A program made the translations under genes and the position numbers. From JASLBX01 sp036374175 (GTDB lineage Bacteria; Actinomycetota; Actinomycetes; Jiangellales; Jiangellaceae), in the NCBI GenBank assembly GCA_036374175.1, contig DASUUH010000038.1, positions 1 through 19,726 of the forward strand: DNA of 19,726 bases, given 5' to 3'. Positions 7,274 through 14,676 of the stretch are shown here, piece by piece. The stretch's first letter is position 1, and every line of letters starts with the position of its first letter. The notes beneath the pieces were generated by a model. That model saw only the letters and a program-made list of their open reading frames with translations, did not search any database and was not told where the DNA came from.

Positions 7274-7596
7274 GCGCGGCAGTTCCTGGTGAACTGACGT
7301 CACGCGGTCCTGTGCCGTGCTCCAGCCATCGGTGGCAGGCACCGCCGACCATCCTCGTTCCAGTTTCCATAGGTCCTCGGTGCCGGGCATTGGCGGTGGA
7401 CGTCGCCAGTTCCGGATATGCGGCGACCGCCTACTTGGCTGCGCTACCCAGGGCAGCAGGAGATACACCCTCACTCTGTGTGCCAGCGCACAAAGCGGCC
7501 AATCTAGACGGGCAGCCTCCGACGACGTGGCCCGATGAGGCCGTCCGGTGCCGTGCCCGGCCTACTGGCGGCCCACGACACCGGACAACAGACGCC

Positions 7597-8946
7597 TTAT
7601 CGGATCGTGAATTCCTGGGTTTGTGGGTTGAGGTGCGGCAGCCGGAGGGCGCCGCCGGTCGCCTTGCCGCTGAATCGGAAGATGTTCAGTCCCTGCGTGA
7701 TGTTCGTCTCGTAGATGAAGTTGTTGTACCAATACGAGGACCAGGCACCTCCAAGATCCAACCCTAGGAAGTCGAACGGAGGTGGTGGCACCGGCAGTGG
7801 GTCAGGATCACTCCAGGCGAGGGTCACCGGATTGGCCGGGTCAGTGATGTCCACAACCCAGGTTCCGGCTTGATAATTGCCGAGAACGAGGATGTCCGAG
7901 CCGCTTCTAGTTGGCACCAGGTTGTAGACGTGAATAGTGCAGTTCTCCTGGGCTGTTTGCGGTCTTGGAAGTGTCCACATGCCCAGGAACTCACCAGTGT
8001 CCGCGTCGAAGAAGAAGGCAGACTTGTCGCTGTCCGGATCCTCCTCGCGGCAACGTGCGAGGGCTCCGCCGCCGGGCTCGTGACCGAAGATGATGACCTC
8101 GCCGTCCCACGTGAACGCCGCCGAGTGTCCGATTGAGATCGGAGACTCGGGGTCAATGACGGGCGCCTCGTTGACGTTCTTCGAGTACAGGAAGACTGGG
8201 CTGTCGAGTGCTCCGCCATCAGCGGGATCGAGGCTGAACACGGTAAAGCCGTCAGCGCCCGCGCAGGCCGCCCGCAGAACATCCCCCAGGATCACGCCGG
8301 TGTCGTGGCACCACCGTCCGGCTTCGGCCACTCCGATGACCTCGGCAGACTCAGGATCGTCCAACGGAATCTCGACGATGTCGATCCATTCACAGTCAGC
8401 GCTCGACGAGTTGCCGTAGACCAGCAGACGGTTGTTTTCCGGATCTGGGACGGCAGTGGCGGTGTGCGCACCGCAAGGTAGTTGAACGCCAGTGATCAGC
8501 ACTGGGTTCGTCACGTCGCTGACGTCGAATATGTGCAACCCACCAAAGCCCTCGGGGAATGTCACACCATCGCACTCGAACGGGGCAGGCGCGAGTCCAT
8601 CGGCTGTCCGCACGAGGATGTTCTCCCAGATAATCATGTCCCCTTGGGGTCGTTCGCAGGTCGTGTGGGAAATCTGTTTGGGATTCCCCGGCGCCGAGAT
8701 GTTACGGATATCGAAACCTAGCCAGGTTCCTTGGAACGCGTACTTGCCCCAGAAGGCCATATCGGTGTGAACGTCTGGATTACCAATTTCTGGATTGAGG
8801 AGACTCGCTGGCTCCTCGAGGTGGCCCATGGGATGAAGATTCTTGGTTCTTGGTCGATCTTCATGCTCCGCGAGAGCAGGTAGTGACGAGCCGAAGAGCA
8901 ATCCAATGGCGGCAAGCGCGACCGTCCCTAGAAGATGTTTCCGCAT
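7597..8946 (-). CDS. Secreted LVIVD-repeat-containing protein
   Basis: This 449-residue protein begins with a Sec signal peptide (MRKHLLGTVALAAIGLL) and a likely cleavage site after ALA (residue 26). The mature part has repeated beta-propeller-like units of the LVIVD type: WLGFDIRNISAPGNPKQI, LHIFDVSDVTNPVLI, WVVDITDPANPVTLAW. Several Cys residues and a C-terminal unit ending LPHLNPQTQEFTIR are present. Such proteins are extracellular and of unknown function; a propeller scaffold is likely. ATG 8946 is chosen because AAGGAG (8954-8959) lies about 7 nt upstream and the signal peptide starts there; the longer in-frame extension to 9171 is Arg-rich and not protein-like. Base composition is lower in GC than its neighbours (hand counts of three 60-base lines here gave 52-57 percent against 68 percent in one line of the GH15 gene), which suggests transfer. 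Confidence 0.85.
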   Translation of the reverse strand: MRKHLLGTVALAAIGLLFGSSLPALAEHEDRPRTKNLHPMGHLEEPASLLNPEIGNPDVHTDMAFWGKYAFQGTWLGFDIRNISAPGNPKQISHTTCERPQGDMIIWENILVRTADGLAPAPFECDGVTFPEGFGGLHIFDVSDVTNPVLITGVQLPCGAHTATAVPDPENNRLLVYGNSSSADCEWIDIVEIPLDDPESAEVIGVAEAGRWCHDTGVILGDVLRAACAGADGFTVFSLDPADGGALDSPVFLYSKNVNEAPVIDPESPISIGHSAAFTWDGEVIIFGHEPGGGALARCREEDPDSDKSAFFFDADTGEFLGMWTLPRPQTAQENCTIHVYNLVPTRSGSDILVLGNYQAGTWVVDITDPANPVTLAWSDPDPLPVPPPPFDFLGLDLGGAWSSYWYNNFIYETNITQGLNIFRFSGKATGGALRLPHLNPQTQEFTIR

Positions 8947-9524
8947 GAGTTCGCTCCTTGTCGGGTTCGGGATATCTATCGGGCAGCTGCCTTCACTGGC
9001 GGATCGCGCCCGCGGCGCGCTGGCCCAGCCGTCCCGCACGAGGCCGACCGCTCGTGCATGCGGTCTTGCGTAACGCCGTGGCGGTGCTGGTTCACTCGCT
9101 CCCTTGCAGCGGGGCGGGCCGAACGGTCCACCGCGCCGTCGAGTCACTTCCCGGTACGTCACCGAGCGCACATGACCGACGCGTCGGGCTCGCCGGGACG
9201 GGAATGCAAAACCGATCTCACTGACGCCGTCGGCCTGCTCGTAGCCAGACGATTCGCCGCAGCAAGGGAAAATTCGTGACGGGGTGCGGCCGGATTTCGC
9301 CGTCGGCTACCACACGCAAGCTTTATTGAGAGCTAGTGAACCGTGCCGCCCGCCCCCTTGCGGCCGGGGCGCGTCACCCATATCACGCCCGGACTTGCGC
9401 AACATACGACCGCCCCCCGACCCCGTCAAGAGGTGGGCGGACACTGGTCCGCCGCTACTCAACACCCCGGCTCAACGGCGAAATGCGATGTGCAGCACGG
9501 AGCTCACCGAATGGGCGGCGACGC
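8947..9524. other. Gene-poor interval between the LVIVD and GH15 genes
   Basis: These 578 bp have only short open frames with no recognisable family on either strand. The left end holds the ribosome binding site and presumably the promoter of the LVIVD gene. A small AT-rich spot lies near 9318-9335. A 7 bp hairpin at 9436-9453 lies downstream of the GH15 gene. No tRNA, insertion-sequence transposase or att-like repeat was found. Confidence 0.5.
9436..9453 (-). terminator. Possible terminator hairpin after the GH15 gene
   Basis: GGCGGAC (9436-9442) and GTCCGCC (9447-9453) form a perfect 7 bp stem closed by a tetraloop, 72 nt beyond the GH15 stop codon. No U-tract follows on the minus strand. 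The place and compact stem fit an actinobacterial U-less terminator. Confidence 0.4.
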
Positions 9525-11354
9525 CTACGACGGGCTCCCGACCGGCCGGTCCTGCTCGGCTTCGTGGATCGCCCAAGCCGCGTTCACCAGGCCGATGTGG
9601 CTGAATGCTTGAGGGAAGTTGCCGAGCAGTTCGCTGCTATCCGGGTCTACCTGTTCGGCGAGCAGTCCGACGTCGTTGAGGTAGGCGGCCGCTCGGTCGA
9701 AGACGTCGCGGGCCCGGGCGCCTTGCCCGGCCCGGGCGAGCGCTTCGGCGAGCCAGAAGGTGCACAGCAGGAAGGCTCCCTCGTCGCCAGGCAGGCCGTC
9801 GTCGCCCACATAGCGGTAGACCAGGCCGTGCTTGCCCATCAGGTGGCGCTCGGTCGCCTCGATAGTGGCGAGCACGCGTGGATCGTCGGGCGTCAGAAAG
9901 CCGACGATAGAGATAAGCAGGCCGGACGCGTCGAGCTCGCTACCACCCAGCACCTGGGTGAACGCGCCAACGTCCACGTTCCAGCCGTTCTCGAGGATCG
10001 TCGTGCGGATCTCGTTCCGGGTCTCCTCCCATGCGTTGACTCGTTCGTCCGCGCGTAGTAGCGGTGCAAGCTGGATAGCGCGGTCGAGTGCCACCCAGCA
10101 CATCAGCTTGGAGTGCAGGTAGTGACGCTTCTCACCGCGGATCTCCCAGATGCCGTGGTCGGTCTGCTGCCACTTCTTGGCGGCGGCGTCGGCGAGCCCG
10201 ATCAAGAATGTCCGATGGAGATCGTCGAATTCGCCGAACAGGTCGCGTAACCGGTGTGCGGCGGCGAGCAGCTCACCGTAGACGTCCAGCTGGCGCTGCC
10301 GCCATGCACCGTTGCCGACCCGTACCGGCCGGCTTTCGCGCCATCCGCCCAACCGGTCGAGGGTGCGCTCGGCCAAGTCGCGTTCTCCGCAGACGCCGAA
10401 CATGATTTGCAGCTCGCCCGACTCGTGGAACGTGCTGGCGACTGTGGTGAGGTACGTGAGGAAGTCGCGGGCTTCGTCCGGGCAGGCGGCGACCCACAGC
10501 GCATCGAGCGTGAGGCTCGCGTCACGGACCCACGCGAAGCGGTAGTCCCAGTTGCGCTCGCCACCGACCGCCTCTGGCAGCGAGGTGGTCGGCGCGGCGA
10601 TGATCGCCCCGGTGGGCTGATAGGTCAGGCCCTGCAGCACCCGGCCGCTGTGCCGGACCAGGTCGGCGTAGGGTCCGTCATAGCGCTGGTGCTCGTGCTC
10701 CCATGACCGCCAGGCCGCCACGGTGTCCTCGAGCCGGTCGGCGATCTGGCGCTGGCTCCACACGGAGGGCACCCCTGTCCAACTGGACGCGTGTTCCACG
10801 GCGAATCCGGTGGCCTGACCGGCGGCGAGCGTTATGCGCCCTTGTGCCGATGCTCGTGAAACGTCCAGGCCGGCGGTGGTGGACAGCCGCAGGGTAGCCG
10901 GGCCCCCTCGCGCCACGAGCCCACCTTCCACCTGGTGCACGACAGGTTTGGTGAGGCCATACTCGAACCGCGGGGTGAACTCGACGTCGAGTTGCACGGT
11001 CCCACGCGTGCACACGGCGCGGCGCAGCAGAACCCCTGGCGAGCCAGAGCCCAGGTCGTGCCCCCGCACGCCCTCGCCCATTGCCAGCGCATCGGTGAGC
11101 TCCACGGTGCCCGACGCGGTCTGGAAGGTGGTCGTGAGCACCAGGGAGCCGTTGACATAGTGCCGACCCACTCTGGCGTTCTCCACAAGTCGGATGCTGA
11201 AGTGACCGGCGCTGTCGTCGAGGAGCCGGCCGAACAGGAAAGGACTGTCGAACCGGGGCGCGCACCACCACTCCACCGATCCGGCACGATCCACCAGGGC
11301 GGCGCCGTGGCAGTCAGAGAGCAATGCGTGGTCACCGATCGGCGTTTGGCTCAT
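9525..11354 (-). CDS. Glycoside hydrolase family 15 protein (trehalase/glucoamylase-like)
   Basis: This 609-residue cytoplasmic protein has an N-terminal beta-sandwich (about 1-230, PIGDHALLSDCHGAALVD, SVEWWCAPRFDSPFLFG) followed by an (alpha/alpha)6 barrel (about 260-600). Conserved GH15 landmarks are NWDYRFAWVRDAS, HGIWEIRGEKRHYLHSK, DEGAFLLCTFWLAEAL, VGLLAEQVDP and GNFPQAFSHIGLVNAA. By family comparison the catalytic acids are the Glu residues in WEIRGE and LLAEQ. Actinobacterial relatives of this length include trehalases, and no signal peptide is present, so intracellular trehalose or an alpha-glucan is a likely substrate. Start ATG 11354 (MSQTPIGDHA) matches the family; the longer frame to 11555 reads through the DUF3179 remnant in another frame. 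A GGGAG site lies upstream. Confidence 0.92.
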   Translation of the reverse strand: MSQTPIGDHALLSDCHGAALVDRAGSVEWWCAPRFDSPFLFGRLLDDSAGHFSIRLVENARVGRHYVNGSLVLTTTFQTASGTVELTDALAMGEGVRGHDLGSGSPGVLLRRAVCTRGTVQLDVEFTPRFEYGLTKPVVHQVEGGLVARGGPATLRLSTTAGLDVSRASAQGRITLAAGQATGFAVEHASSWTGVPSVWSQRQIADRLEDTVAAWRSWEHEHQRYDGPYADLVRHSGRVLQGLTYQPTGAIIAAPTTSLPEAVGGERNWDYRFAWVRDASLTLDALWVAACPDEARDFLTYLTTVASTFHESGELQIMFGVCGERDLAERTLDRLGGWRESRPVRVGNGAWRQRQLDVYGELLAAAHRLRDLFGEFDDLHRTFLIGLADAAAKKWQQTDHGIWEIRGEKRHYLHSKLMCWVALDRAIQLAPLLRADERVNAWEETRNEIRTTILENGWNVDVGAFTQVLGGSELDASGLLISIVGFLTPDDPRVLATIEATERHLMGKHGLVYRYVGDDGLPGDEGAFLLCTFWLAEALARAGQGARARDVFDRAAAYLNDVGLLAEQVDPDSSELLGNFPQAFSHIGLVNAAWAIHEAEQDRPVGSPS

Positions 11355-11425
11355 TGTCTCAGTCTCCCAATGGCATCTGCGTGAAAGGCGCAACTGCGCC
11401 TGATGTGGTGACGGGTCCGACCGCG

Positions 11426-11734
11426 TCACGACGGGAGGATCGCGGTGTTCGGCTGGTAGGCCGACCAGGCAAACCAGAACGTGTCGACGTGGGGGACCGG
11501 CTCGAGGCGTTCCCCGGCCAGGGGACCGGCGACAGCCTCGCCGAGCACGTTCCATGTCGACCCGGTGCGCTCGTCGACGAACTCAGCGCCGATCCTGCTG
11601 AACTGCAGGTCACCTTCTTCGTGGTCGGCGTAGAACACACCGGTGGCGCCCACGTCATTACCGTCTGCGACGTTCTCGCGGTGTAGTGAGGAGGCGGTCC
11701 CTGGCGTGTGCCAGAAGGTGACTTGGCGACAGTC
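11426..11734 (-). pseudogene. 5'-truncated DUF3179 gene remnant
   Basis: The minus-strand frame from 11734 (just after an in-frame TGA at 11735-11737) to the stop at 11426 encodes about 102 residues that align with the last part of DUF3179 proteins: VTFWHTPGTASSL, VADGNDVGATGVF, RTGSTWNVLGEAVAG, PHVDTFWFAWSAYQP. The matching C-terminal block in the intact copy at 2-682 reads GSSWTIRGRAVDG and FIDTFWKSWVAF. The similarity starts well before any plausible start codon (GTG 11653 falls inside it), and nothing of the N-terminal half is found upstream in any frame. The gene is therefore decapitated. It lies 71 bp upstream of the GH15 gene on the same strand. Confidence 0.75.
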
Positions 11735-11861
11735 TCAGATCGATAAGTTCGGCCGGTGCGGGCCGGGTGGCGTCGGTTCGTCGGCCAAAGTTCCCAGGAT
11801 CTCGGACACCGGCAGGCGTGGAGGTTGTCCGGCCCGCTGGGGTGCACACAGACTCGGCCTC

Positions 11862-12623
11862 ATGACGACAACGACCACCGACGCCGAGGTGCAGGAGTCA
11901 GCGGCCGACGTGTCGATGCACCGAGCACTCGGTCACACCGAACTTGCTGCCGGACGGCCCGCGTTGGCTGCTCGGCATTTCAAGATCGCCATCTCGGCGG
12001 CCGGCCCATCGATGACAGGACTGTGTGTTGTGCCGGACCTGGTCGAGGCGGCTGTCCGCGCTGGGCTGCCAAACCCAGCCGGTAGGCACCTGAAGCGTTT
12101 TGAGGCTTGGGCCGTCATGTCCGAATCGCCGCTCCTACTGGCGTTGGTAGCGCGGACGCGCGCGCTGCTGAGCACAGGTTCTGGTGCCGACGCCGAGTAT
12201 CGGCGTGCCCTGCACTTCCACGACCAGGCTGACGAAGTGATCGAGCGGGCCCGCACCCAGCTGCTGTACGGGGAGTATCTGCGCCGGGTGCGCCGAAGGT
12301 CTGAAGCTCGCGCGGCTCTTGAACCCGCGCTGGAGGCATTCAGTCGGACCGGTGCGCTGGCCTGGGCTGATCGGGCGCGGGTCGAACTTCAGGCCGCGAC
12401 GCTGTCTGATGATCGCCGGTCGCAAGAGTGGTCCGGCCTGACGGGTCAGCAGCGGCGCATCGTCGCAGCAGTCAGTCAGGGAGCGACCAACCGCGAGGTC
12501 GCCAGCCAGCTATTCCTCAGCCCGCGCACCGTCGACTACCACCTGAGGAACGTCTACATCAGACTCGGAATCAGGTCGCGATCAGAGCTCATCCGCTACG
12601 CACTCACCGGTCATGCCCGCTGA
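11862..12623 (+). CDS. LuxR-family regulator, C-terminal part of a LAL-type protein
   Basis: This 253-residue frame ends with a clear LuxR helix-turn-helix (about 187-245: LTGQQRRIVAAVSQGATNRE, QLFLSPRTVDYHLRNVY, LGIRSRSELIRYAL). The preceding 150 residues look like the alpha-helical repeats at the end of large ATP-binding LuxR (LAL/MalT-like) regulators (TQLLYGEYLRRVRRRSEAR, EAFSRTGALAWADRARVEL). The N-terminal Walker ATPase and most repeats of a normal LAL protein (about 900 residues) are missing, and there is no good ribosome binding site before ATG 11862. It is either a decayed 3' end or a short stand-alone DNA-binding protein. The frame is intact, so I list it as coding, with doubt. It converges with the SDR gene 18 bp away. 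Confidence 0.7.
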   Translation: MTTTTTDAEVQESAADVSMHRALGHTELAAGRPALAARHFKIAISAAGPSMTGLCVVPDLVEAAVRAGLPNPAGRHLKRFEAWAVMSESPLLLALVARTRALLSTGSGADAEYRRALHFHDQADEVIERARTQLLYGEYLRRVRRRSEARAALEPALEAFSRTGALAWADRARVELQAATLSDDRRSQEWSGLTGQQRRIVAAVSQGATNREVASQLFLSPRTVDYHLRNVYIRLGIRSRSELIRYALTGHAR

Positions 12624-12641
12624 GTCCCGGACCCCAGCCAT

Positions 12642-13358
12642 TCAGCGACCCAGGTATGCGCCGCCGTTGACGTGAATGACCTGGCCGGTGATGTGGCCGG
12701 CCGCCGGTGAGGCCAGAAAGCGTACCGCCGCCGCCACATCCTCGACCCGGCCTGCCCGCCGATTGCGGGTCGAGTCGACCCGCCGCTTGATGCCGGCCTC
12801 GTCGAGTTGTCCACGGAAGAACTCGGTCTCGAGCACCAGGCCGGGTGCCACGACGTTGGCGCATATGCCCCGCGGGCCGAGTTCGGTGGCCATCGTGGCG
12901 GTCCAGGCCTCGACCGCTGCCTTGGCCGCGCCGTACGCACCCGCGCCGAACCGGGCCGCGATCGATCCGATGGTGACGATGCGTGCGTTGTCGGACAGCC
13001 GAGGCGTCAGCGCAGCTGTCACCAGCACCGCTGAGAGCACGTTTGCGGCAAAGTTCGCCTGCCAGGCGGCAGCGAGATCGGCGAGGTCGTCTGGTTCGTC
13101 CCGGTCGAGGTCGGTGTTGCCGCCGGCGTTGTTCACCAGCACGTCGACCTGGTCGGGCAATCGGGGGAGTGCAGCTGCCACTGCGGCTGGATCCGATGCG
13201 TCAAACGGCACCGCGGCCACGTCAAGCTCCTGGGCCGCACGTTCAAGAAGCTCAGCGCGGCGTCCGGTGATCGTTACAGCGTCGCCTGTCTTGCGAAACT
13301 CTGCGGCAACTGCTCGTCCGATGCCGGTCCCGCCTCCGGTCACGACGACATGTCGCAC
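12642..13358 (-). CDS. Short-chain dehydrogenase/reductase (SDR)
   Basis: This 238-residue classical SDR has the NAD(P)-binding motif TGGGTGIG near the N-terminus, the NNAG motif (VLVNNAGG), the catalytic Ser in TIGSIAARF, the catalytic pair YGAAK (Tyr-x-x-x-Lys) and a C-terminal GQVIHVNGGAYLGR. TGRR after the second strand, where the Arg would contact the 2'-phosphate, suggests NADPH. The start is GTG 13358: AAGGAG (13365-13370) is 6 nt upstream and the protein begins as SDRs do; the longer frame to 13445 runs into the divergent gene. Its expression is probably controlled by the divergent MarR-type gene through the palindrome that overlaps this ribosome binding site. The substrate is unknown. 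Confidence 0.9.
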   Translation of the reverse strand: MRHVVVTGGGTGIGRAVAAEFRKTGDAVTITGRRAELLERAAQELDVAAVPFDASDPAAVAAALPRLPDQVDVLVNNAGGNTDLDRDEPDDLADLAAAWQANFAANVLSAVLVTAALTPRLSDNARIVTIGSIAARFGAGAYGAAKAAVEAWTATMATELGPRGICANVVAPGLVLETEFFRGQLDEAGIKRRVDSTRNRRAGRVEDVAAAVRFLASPAAGHITGQVIHVNGGAYLGR

Positions 13359-13367
13359 TCGGATCTC

Positions 13368-13381
13368 CTTTAGGTCTAAAG
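13368..13381. promoter_or_regulatory. Palindromic MarR-type operator candidate
   Basis: CTTTAG-GT-CTAAAG is a perfect 6+6 bp palindrome in the 31 bp between the SDR start (GTG 13358) and the MarR-type start (GTG 13390). It overlaps the SDR ribosome binding site. MarR-family proteins commonly bind such short AT-rich palindromes between themselves and a divergent target, so repression of both genes is expected. The symmetry is seen; the binding is inferred. Confidence 0.6.
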
Positions 13382-13389
13382 TATTGGCC

Positions 13390-13935
13390 GTGACCGACGC
13401 TAACTCACTGAACGAGTCGAGCACAACCGACGGCGTCGACCGCATTCAACAGGCCTGGTTGCGCGAGCGCCCGGGCACACCAGTGCGTTCCATCGGCGTT
13501 ATCACCCGCATCTGGCGCATTGCCAAGCTCCTGGAAGACGAGCGCCGCCGGACTCACGTGCGGCTCGGGATCGACGCCGCCACACTGGACCTGCTGGCGA
13601 CGTTGCGCCGCGCCGGACCGCCGTACCGGTTATCCCCGAGTGAGATCGCCAAGCGTGTACTCGTCAGTCCTGGTGCGATCTCCCAACGCGTCGCCCGAGC
13701 AGAGCGAGATGGCTGGACCCGCCGAAGCCGGCCAGGCGACGACGGCCGTGCAGTGCTGGTCGAGCTCACCCCGGCCGGCCATCGAGTCACCGACCGGACG
13801 GTCGACGAGCTGCTGGCACACGAGCAGACGCTGCTATCCGCCCTGACCGACACACAGCAGGACCAGCTTGCGGACTTGCTGCGCATCCTGCTGGCCGACC
13901 TCACCAGGCGCTGCGGCTTCGAAGACCGACCCTGA
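13390..13935 (+). CDS. MarR-family transcriptional regulator
   Basis: This 181-residue protein has the winged-helix MarR fold: helix segment TRIWRIAKLLEDERRRTHVR (about 39-58), recognition region LSPSEIAKRVLVSPGAISQR (about 80-99), the wing with R..RPGDDGRAVLVELTPAGHR (about 110-132), and C-terminal dimerisation helices. MarR proteins repress nearby genes and release DNA when a small phenolic or oxidising ligand binds; the likely target here is the divergent SDR. GTG 13390 is the only good start after the operator; there is no clear ribosome binding site, so the transcript may be leaderless. A longer frame from 12676 is only the antisense of the SDR gene. Confidence 0.87.
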   Translation: MTDANSLNESSTTDGVDRIQQAWLRERPGTPVRSIGVITRIWRIAKLLEDERRRTHVRLGIDAATLDLLATLRRAGPPYRLSPSEIAKRVLVSPGAISQRVARAERDGWTRRSRPGDDGRAVLVELTPAGHRVTDRTVDELLAHEQTLLSALTDTQQDQLADLLRILLADLTRRCGFEDRP

Positions 13936-14064
13936 CACCGGTCGACCACGCCACCGACTGCTGGGCGGATACGAGCCGACACCGAGTACCGGTGATATCG
14001 CTGATTCGGATCCGCCTGGGGCTGCCTAGCATCGAACAGCGCTGCCAAAGAAGGAGGAACTTCA

Positions 14065-14676
14065 ATGCAGGAACTGATGGTGGACTTCATCACCTCGTTG
14101 GACGGTTACGGGGCAGCGGAAGGCTGGCCCGGGTTTTGGGGGCTAGAGGTGCCGGAGTATCTCGGCTGGCTCGATCAGCAACCCGAACGTGATTACACGA
14201 TCTTGATGGGGGCGAACACGTACCGCCTGATGTCCGGATTCGCGGCCGAGGCCGAACGGTCGGGAACTGGCGAGGCCACCACCGAAGACGCCGCCATGGC
14301 CGAGCTTGCCAGCGCGTCCAAGGTGGTGTTCTCCTCGACCCTCCAGCCCCCGCTGACATGGGCCAATACCCGGCTGATCAGCGAAGATGCGGTCGACGCT
14401 GTGCGTGCGATGAAGCAGGAAGGCGCCAGCCCGATGCGAACGTTGGGCAGCGTTGCCTTGTGCCGGTCGCTCCTTGAGGCAGGTCTGGTAGACCGTTTCA
14501 GGGTGGTCGTCTTCCCCTTCATCACGGGCAGCACCGGCCGCGATCGAATCTACGACGGTTATCCCGATGTCTCCCTCGAGATGGTGGCCAGCCGAACCTT
14601 CGACGGCCGACTCCAACTGGTTGAGTACGTCCCCACAGTGCTAACCGGTCCGCCCGGCACGCACCCTGATTCGTGA
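14065..14676 (+). CDS. Dihydrofolate reductase family protein (RibD C-terminal-like)
   Basis: This 203-residue protein has the RibD-C/DHFR-like fold: VDFITSLDGYGAAEG at the N-terminus, TILMGANTYRLM, SKVVFSSTLQPPLTW, the Gly-containing PMRTLGSVALCRSLLEAGLVDRFRV segment, and VVVFPFITGSTGRDRI. Such stand-alone members bind NADPH and are of unknown physiological role; they are not the essential FolA. ATG 14065 has a very strong site AAGGAGGAA (14051-14059) with 6-7 nt spacing. Its last 36 bases overlap the end of the convergent AraC-type gene. The AraC regulator is the nearest candidate controller, but that is only neighbourhood evidence. Confidence 0.88.
   Translation: MQELMVDFITSLDGYGAAEGWPGFWGLEVPEYLGWLDQQPERDYTILMGANTYRLMSGFAAEAERSGTGEATTEDAAMAELASASKVVFSSTLQPPLTWANTRLISEDAVDAVRAMKQEGASPMRTLGSVALCRSLLEAGLVDRFRVVVFPFITGSTGRDRIYDGYPDVSLEMVASRTFDGRLQLVEYVPTVLTGPPGTHPDS

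Larger units (their letters stand above)
7167..7596. other. Gene-poor interval with a dehydrogenase remnant
   Basis: These 430 bp carry no convincing intact gene. The open frames on both strands show no family similarity that I recognise. The interval contains a hairpin just after the Crp/Fnr-type gene (7169-7198) and a short minus-strand piece resembling the end of a short-chain dehydrogenase (7208-7273). The rest looks like decayed sequence between the regulator and the LVIVD-protein gene. Confidence 0.5.

Noticed and set aside
8947..9171. N-terminal extension of the LVIVD protein
   Set aside because: It is Arg/Pro-rich and precedes a clear signal peptide with its own strong ribosome binding site.
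9410..9460. Sequence resembling the terminal repeat of an IS3-like element near the GH15 end
   Set aside because: There is no transposase frame, no partner repeat and no target duplication; the hairpin is better read as a terminator.
11359..11847. A 162-codon minus-strand frame over the DUF3179 remnant
   Set aside because: It is in the wrong frame relative to the DUF3179 similarity and shows no family motifs.
12676..13389. A long plus-strand open frame running into the MarR-type gene
   Set aside because: It is the antisense of the SDR gene, Ser/Ala/Arg-rich with no family similarity; the MarR-type protein begins at GTG 13390.
13936..13994. CACCGGT/ACCGGTG inverted repeat after the MarR-type gene
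   Set aside because: The arms are short, contain a common self-complementary hexamer and are 45 nt apart, so it is likely chance in GC-rich DNA.
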